Part shown: positions 59,676-64,000 of the stretch, one piece after another
Numbering within the stretch: the stretch's first letter is position 1
Layout of the letters: each line of letters begins with the position of its first letter
From: Longimicrobiaceae bacterium
GTDB lineage: Bacteria; Gemmatimonadota; Gemmatimonadetes; Longimicrobiales; Longimicrobiaceae
Assembly (NCBI GenBank): GCA_036375715.1
Contig: DASVBS010000006.1
Location: 1-64,000 of the forward strand
DNA: 64,000 nt
Direction of reading: 5' to 3'
The notes under the pieces: generated by a model
The model's database searches: none
What the model was told of the DNA's origin: nothing
What the model saw: the letters and a program-made list of their open reading frames with translations, nothing else
Program-made: the position numbers and the translations under genes

Positions 59676-60692
59676 TCAGTGAGTTCGGGCGGGGGCCGCG
59701 CTCCTCCAGCGGTCGAGCGACGCCAGCACTCCCTCTGCACGGGTGAGCGTCGAATCTGAATAACCCAGCGCACGCTTCAGCGCTACATCCCGCTGGAGCG
59801 GGTTCCGCTGGCGCTCGATCCGCCAGGACTGCCGAGGTCCGATCCGCCCCACGTAGTAGAGGGCACTGCTCGGTACGGGAAAGTCGCTACCGTGGAGCGT
59901 TCGGGCCTCGAACAGGCGGTCGCGAGCCAGGCGCGGAAGGTATGGAAAACGGCTCGGGTTCGCCATTCCCGAGTTGTCCAGCCACAGGTGCGGATAGCGC
60001 TCGAGCATCGACCGGACAATACCGAGCTGGTTGGGGTCGTGCAGGAAGACAACCGGCGTTCCCGAATGGGCGCAGATCACGGGAACGCCAGCCTCCAGCG
60101 GAGCCTCGAGCAATCGAACGTCCTTCAGCTGCGGGTCGACTTCACGGAACGTCGTCTCTCCGCCGCCGGAATGGACCAGCAAGGGCAGGCGGGCATCGGC
60201 CATGCGCTGGTAGAACGCGCCCAGCCGCGGGGAAGAAGGATCGATCCCCTGTGTGGCTGGGAGCCACTTGATCAGCGTCGCACCGCCCTCGATGCATTCG
60301 TCCAGCCGTTCAAGGGCATCCGCACGGAAAGGATTGACCGAAGGGCCCGGGAGCAGAGCGTCGGGATGCCGGCGACAGGCCTGGAAGACCCATGAGGGAG
60401 GCACCACGAGCTGCGATCGCACGGAATCGAACCTTCCGGCTGCGTCGTAGACCCCGTCGAAGCCCAGCACCACCGCGCGGTCCAGCTCGCTTCCGCGGAC
60501 CATGTCCGCGACGCGATCTACCCACTCCTCGTCGCTCGAATCCTTCGACTGGGCCGCGGACATGCCGTGCCACCAGCGCAGCAGACGGTAGGTGTAGCGG
60601 CGCTCGAAGGCGGGCGAGATCCAGCAGCCCGAGCCCGCCGCACCCGTCCCCGCCAGGTGGACGTGGACGTCGATGCGGAGGGGCGGGCTCAT
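59676..60692 (-). CDS. Amidohydrolase-family (TIM-barrel) hydrolase
   Basis: A 338-residue metal-dependent hydrolase of the Amidohydro_2 type: RIDVHVHLAGTG near the start (metal-binding HxH), a Lys in LIKWLPATQGID, LLVHSGGGETT, VICAHSGTPV and the final Asp in HGSDFPVP. Members act as decarboxylases or hydrolases on diverse substrates. The ATG at 60692 overlaps the stop of the upstream alpha/beta-hydrolase gene (ATGA), so it is the last gene of the ndh operon. Confidence 0.85.
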   Translation of the reverse strand: MSPPLRIDVHVHLAGTGAAGSGCWISPAFERRYTYRLLRWWHGMSAAQSKDSSDEEWVDRVADMVRGSELDRAVVLGFDGVYDAAGRFDSVRSQLVVPPSWVFQACRRHPDALLPGPSVNPFRADALERLDECIEGGATLIKWLPATQGIDPSSPRLGAFYQRMADARLPLLVHSGGGETTFREVDPQLKDVRLLEAPLEAGVPVICAHSGTPVVFLHDPNQLGIVRSMLERYPHLWLDNSGMANPSRFPYLPRLARDRLFEARTLHGSDFPVPSSALYYVGRIGPRQSWRIERQRNPLQRDVALKRALGYSDSTLTRAEGVLASLDRWRSAAPARTH

Positions 60693-61591
60693 GCGGCGGT
60701 GCGCGGCGCCGAATTCTGTCGCCTCAGCCACTCGAGGATTCGTCCGCGGGCGATGGGTGACATCGGGGTGGAGAGATGGGTCTCGCCGGGCAGCACGAGC
60801 ACTTCTGCCGTGGGAAGCGCTCGCGCCAGCGTCTCGGCCTGCTCGCGAGGGACCAGCCGATCACGCGCCCCGTAGACGAGAAGGGTCGGCACCTCGGTGG
60901 CGCGGGCTGCAGCCGGGAGATCGAGCCGATCCAGCATCCGGTTGAGGACCTGGACGTAGCCGAACGCTCCTGGACCCGGCGCGTCCTCGAGCCGCAGGGG
61001 AAACGCGCCCCGACGGAAGGGTCCGAACGACGGGATCAACCCCGTCAAGCCGAACCAGGACCGCTCGCGCCAGATGGTGCGAAGCATGGGAGCTCCGACC
61101 TCTCGCAGAATCGCCGCCCGTGAAAGCTCTACCCGCAGCGGCGCCGCTACCAACACGGCTGAGGTCAGTGCCGAACCCAATCGGGGCAGCGCATGCAACA
61201 ACAGTGACCCGCCCAAGCTGATGCCGATCGCGTGCAGCGGCCGCTCCCGGACCTGCTTCCCCCAGGCGCGAAGCGCAGCGGGGATCATGGTCTCCAGCCC
61301 CGCCGTGCTCAGGAGCGCGCTGCTGTGGCGTCCATGCCCGTCAACATCGAAGGTGAAGACCTCGAGGCGGCGCTGCAGCAGCTCCGAAAACAACCGCGTG
61401 AGCGAAAAGAGAGCGTCGTTGCCGGCGCCATGGACTACGAGCACACCACCGAGAGGCTCCCCGGCGGGCAGGAGGTGATGCGCCTGGGTCTCGCCGCCGG
61501 CCTCGGGCCGCGAATAGAAAAAGGTGCGCCACTCCACGCGGTTGAGATCGCACCACGCGCGGAAGTGCCGTTCGTAGGGGAGCTCGCTCAC
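60689..61591 (-). CDS. Alpha/beta-hydrolase (serine hydrolase)
   Basis: A 300-residue soluble hydrolase with VVHGAGNDALFSLTRLF (oxyanion region), the nucleophile elbow AIGISLGGSLLLHAL, an Asp in VYGARDRLVPREQAE and His in LPGETHLSTP. The substrate is unknown. It is translationally coupled on both sides: its ATG overlaps the ndh stop (ATGA) and its stop overlaps the amidohydrolase start. Confidence 0.87.
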   Translation of the reverse strand: MSELPYERHFRAWCDLNRVEWRTFFYSRPEAGGETQAHHLLPAGEPLGGVLVVHGAGNDALFSLTRLFSELLQRRLEVFTFDVDGHGRHSSALLSTAGLETMIPAALRAWGKQVRERPLHAIGISLGGSLLLHALPRLGSALTSAVLVAAPLRVELSRAAILREVGAPMLRTIWRERSWFGLTGLIPSFGPFRRGAFPLRLEDAPGPGAFGYVQVLNRMLDRLDLPAAARATEVPTLLVYGARDRLVPREQAETLARALPTAEVLVLPGETHLSTPMSPIARGRILEWLRRQNSAPRTAA

Positions 61592-62940
61592 CCTTTGTCA
61601 GCCCCTCGTTCGGCCAGGACGGCCGCCCGTGCCCGCAGCTCGCGCTCGGCTGTCTCACCCTGGATCTGCCCGGGAGCGGCGAGCTTCGGGGCGAGATCGC
61701 CAGTGATCAGGCGCGCACTGCGCTGCCAGGTCAGATAAGCCCAGGCCCATTGTAACAGGACCAGCACGCGGTTGCGGAACCCGATGAGAAAGACGATGTG
61801 GACAAAGAGCCATGCGAGCCATGCGATCAGGCCCGACAGCTTGCGACCGCCGATGACGGCTACGGCGGCTGCCCGTCCGATCGTCGCCATCATCCCCTTG
61901 TCCTTGTAGCGGAATTCCAGCCGCGGCTGGTCCCGCATGGTCCGGAGGATGTTCTCGGCAGCGGTGCGCGCCTGCTGCATCGCCACCTGAGCCACGCCGG
62001 GAAGCGGCTCGCCAGTCTGATGGGAGAAGTTCGCCAGGTCCCCGATGACGAAGACCTCCGGGTGACCCGGGATCGACAGATCCGGCTCCACGAACACCCG
62101 ACCCATGCGATCGGTGGGGACCCCCAGCTTGTGCCCCAGCGGCGAAGCCTTGACGCCCGCTCCCCACACGACGGTCCGGGTCTCGATCCGCTCGTCCCCG
62201 ACCCATACGCCCTCGAAATCGATGTTCGTCACCATCGCATTGAGCCGCACCTCCACCCCGAGCCGCTCGAGTTGCTCCTTCGCTTTCTGCGACAGCTCGT
62301 CAGGATAGGCGGGGAGAAGCCGCGGGCCTCCCTCGAGCAGCACCACGCGAGCCTGGGTGGGATCGATGCGTCGGAAGTCGCGGGCCAGGGTGTGTCGCGC
62401 GAGCTCGGCGAAGGCGCCCGCCATCTCTACGCCCGTCGCGCCGCCCCCGATGACCACGAAGGTCAGCAGCGCGGCGCGGCGCTGCGGATCCGGCTCCTGC
62501 TCCGCGGCTTCGAAGGCGAGCAGGAAGCGACGCCGGATCTCCGTAGCATCGTCCACCGCCTTCAGTCCCGGCGCGGTCCGCGCCCATTCGTCGTGCCCGA
62601 AGTACTGGTCGACCGAGCCGGTGGCCAGGATGAGATAGTCGTACGACTTGGTTCTCCCGTCCTCCACCCGGATCAGGCGATTCTCTGTGTCGATATCGGT
62701 CACCTCGGCCAGCAGGACCTCGGTGTTCCGTTGCTTGTGCAGGATCTGGCGAATCGGTGCGGCGATGTCCGCCGGCGATAGGGCCGCGGTAGCCACCTGG
62801 TAGAGCAGAGGCTGGAAGAGGTGGTAGTTCCGACGGTCGATGACGGTGACCTGAACCGGCGCGTTGCGCAGAGCACGCGCCGCGTACAATCCCCCGAAAC
62901 CGCCTCCGACGATCACTACACGCGGGCGGTCAGCGTTCAT
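61588..62940 (-). CDS. ndh: Type II NADH:quinone oxidoreductase (NDH-2)
   Basis: A 450-residue non-proton-pumping flavoenzyme moving electrons from NADH to quinone. Two dinucleotide-binding motifs (VVIVGGGFGGLYAARAL near residue 8 for FAD; FVVIGGGATGVEMAGAF near residue 160 for NADH) and FVIGDLANFSHQTGEPLPG near residue 300 are characteristic. A hydrophobic C-terminal part (~370-420) is likely membrane-binding. The next two genes overlap in ATGA style, implying one operon. Confidence 0.95.
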   Translation of the reverse strand: MNADRPRVVIVGGGFGGLYAARALRNAPVQVTVIDRRNYHLFQPLLYQVATAALSPADIAAPIRQILHKQRNTEVLLAEVTDIDTENRLIRVEDGRTKSYDYLILATGSVDQYFGHDEWARTAPGLKAVDDATEIRRRFLLAFEAAEQEPDPQRRAALLTFVVIGGGATGVEMAGAFAELARHTLARDFRRIDPTQARVVLLEGGPRLLPAYPDELSQKAKEQLERLGVEVRLNAMVTNIDFEGVWVGDERIETRTVVWGAGVKASPLGHKLGVPTDRMGRVFVEPDLSIPGHPEVFVIGDLANFSHQTGEPLPGVAQVAMQQARTAAENILRTMRDQPRLEFRYKDKGMMATIGRAAAVAVIGGRKLSGLIAWLAWLFVHIVFLIGFRNRVLVLLQWAWAYLTWQRSARLITGDLAPKLAAPGQIQGETAERELRARAAVLAERGADKG

Positions 62941-63013
62941 CTATGGTCTCCCGTGCGAGGCTCAAAACAAATGGGTGTCGCAAGGGCAACGCCATCACCA
63001 CCTCCCCGCACGC

Positions 63014-63046
63014 ACAAAAAAAGCGGCCGGCGCGCGCCGACCGCTT
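63014..63046 (-). terminator. Rho-independent terminator after the ECF sigma gene
   Basis: On the minus strand a 12-bp GC-rich stem (AAGCGG...CCGCTT, 63021-63032 with 63035-63046, one G-T wobble) is followed by a run of seven T. It separates the sigma factor gene from ndh. Confidence 0.85.
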
Positions 63047-63073
63047 ACACTCCACCGGCGTCGCCGGCAGTTT

Positions 63074-63775
63074 TCACACCGGGACCGGGAGCAGGTTCCT
63101 GAAGGAATGCCGCGCCCGGTTGAGCCGGCTCTTCACGGTGCCCACCGGGATCCCGATGGCTTCCGCGATCTCCTCGTAGGAGAGGTCATCCACCTCCCGC
63201 ATGACGAACGGAATACGGTGGTGCTCCTCCATCCGCTCGATGGCGGTCCCGATCGCCTCTCGCAGCTCGGATCGGTAGGTCTCCTGTTCCGGATCCGCCT
63301 GCGAGGATTCGAACTCGATGGGCCGCGTAGGAGCCCCCGAGGCGGACTGCTCCGGACGCAACTCGGAGAAGGCGGTTTCGCGCCGCCGCGACCGGTTGCG
63401 GAACTCGTTCTTCAGGAGGTTGTTCGCGATCGTGTGGATCCAGGTCGAGAACTTACGGCCCGGGTCGTAGCTGTCGCGGGCCCGGTGAATCCGCAGAAAC
63501 GTGTCCTGAGTGAGGTCCTCAACACGTTCCTCGTCGCTGAGCCGCTTGCGCAGGAAGCCCTGGATCCGGGGTTCGTAACGCTCCATCAGGAGCTGAAAAC
63601 CGTTCTCGTCCCCGTCCGTGTAGCGCTGGAATAGCTGCTCGTCGGTCAGCTCCTCGAGGCTGGACGGCCGCGCGGCGGGAGGCACGGCCCGCAGCGGTCG
63701 CGACCGCGCGCCATGCGAGCGGTCGGACAGCGGGAGAACAGCCCCCGGACGACGGCCACGAGTGAGAGGCTCCAT
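63074..63775 (-). CDS. ECF-type RNA polymerase sigma factor
   Basis: A 233-residue sigma-70-family regulator. Sigma2: LMERYEPRIQGFLRKRL, DLTQDTFLRIHRARDSYDP, FSTWIHTIANNLLKNEFRN. Sigma4: REVDDLSYEEIAEAIGIPV then GTVKSRLNRARHSF. The ~40-residue N-terminal extension is unlike most ECF factors, so a start further in is possible. No anti-sigma factor is encoded in the sequence shown on either side, and the terminator excludes one downstream. Confidence 0.93.
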   Translation of the reverse strand: MEPLTRGRRPGAVLPLSDRSHGARSRPLRAVPPAARPSSLEELTDEQLFQRYTDGDENGFQLLMERYEPRIQGFLRKRLSDEERVEDLTQDTFLRIHRARDSYDPGRKFSTWIHTIANNLLKNEFRNRSRRRETAFSELRPEQSASGAPTRPIEFESSQADPEQETYRSELREAIGTAIERMEEHHRIPFVMREVDDLSYEEIAEAIGIPVGTVKSRLNRARHSFRNLLPVPV

Positions 63776-63781
63776 GGACGA

Positions 63782-63810
63782 AAGATAACCGGGAAACCCT
63801 ATTCTGTCGA
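63782..63810 (-). promoter_or_regulatory. Predicted promoter of the ECF sigma gene
   Basis: TCGACA (63810-63805) and TATCTT (63787-63782) on the minus strand with a 17-bp spacer. Transcription would begin next to the annotated ATG, so either the mRNA is nearly leaderless or the protein starts downstream. The remaining bases to the window end show no gene I can support. Confidence 0.45.
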
Positions 63811-64000
63811 GGGATGTGGAGGGAAGAAGGCCGACGGAAAATGCACCTGTGAAAACGGCTTTACTGTGTTCAGCCGGCTCCTCACGAAACGGACGGTTCC
63901 CGCTGATTCCTGAGGGCCTGCTGGCCGCTCCGCAAGCGGGCGCCGCCGCTCACGGGCTCAGTTCGGGCGGGCGCGAGTTGGAGGCTGAAGCAGCCCGCCC

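Noticed and set aside
60410-60440. T-arm-like sequence resembling part of a tRNA on the minus strand
   Set aside because: It lies inside the amidohydrolase gene and no acceptor stem, D arm or anticodon arm can be formed around it.

Overview
The window is chromosomal DNA, about two-thirds G+C by eye and densely coded, from a diderm (outer-membrane) bacterium. It encodes the end of an RND efflux pump, an Omp85-like outer-membrane barrel, lipoproteins, YidC with a large periplasmic domain, and PBP4-type and LytM-type wall enzymes. Gene content and style (GTG/TTG starts, GNAT-type ArgA, DUF4112, DUF5715) look most like Gemmatimonadota, but that is inference; no rRNA, tRNA or other phylogenetic marker was compared. 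I found no tRNA or rRNA genes, CRISPR arrays, insertion sequences or prophage.

The core of the window is the replication-origin neighbourhood. dnaA and dnaN (with a methyltransferase gene) run left from about 14.5 kb. rpmH-rnpA-yidD-yidC-mnmE run right. Further on come mnmG, parA, parB, a LytM peptidase and a bactofilin. Two near-consensus parS sites flank mnmG (21720 and 23700). Three places carry DnaA-box-like sequences: the dnaA-dnaN gap (12712-13064), the dnaA promoter (14545-14553), and a tight same-strand cluster of four at 26983-27071, between the bactofilin and Nif3-family genes, 12.5 kb from dnaA.

Left arm (1-11.6 kb): RND pump end, methyltransferase, a ClpP-like protein with Asn at the catalytic Asp position, a NUDIX hydrolase, a eukaryote-like argininosuccinate synthase, DUF4112 and VUT membrane proteins, an MscS channel with an unknown partner, and a protein with two V4R domains.

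28-37.4 kb: an arginine operon argC-argB-argD-argA-argG-argH on the minus strand. A perfect ARG-box-like inverted repeat sits between argC and the divergent nfo gene, and argR with a small cupin gene lies beyond nfo. argJ/argE and argF are not here. The argG in this operon is the ordinary bacterial form, so the window has two different argininosuccinate synthases.

37.4-52 kb: envelope and housekeeping genes. They include an Omp85-like barrel, a GDPD-fold protein lacking key catalytic residues, a DUF1460 protein, a beta-carbonic anhydrase, a DksA-like zinc-finger protein, PlsC, PhzF, two M15-like peptidases (one with dockerin-like calcium loops), a DEAD-box helicase behind a leader with two terminator-like hairpins, and PBP4.

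52-64 kb: a D-lactate-dehydrogenase-like FAD/Fe-S protein, glutamyl-Q tRNA(Asp) synthetase ending in a 25-bp perfect tandem repeat, a membrane-protein/winged-helix/uppS operon, an ndh-hydrolase-amidohydrolase operon with overlapping stops and starts, and an ECF sigma factor. I did not find a clear multi-gene undescribed system. The best leads are the distal DnaA-box cluster, the helicase leader, the tandem-V4R protein, and the enzyme homologues with altered catalytic residues.
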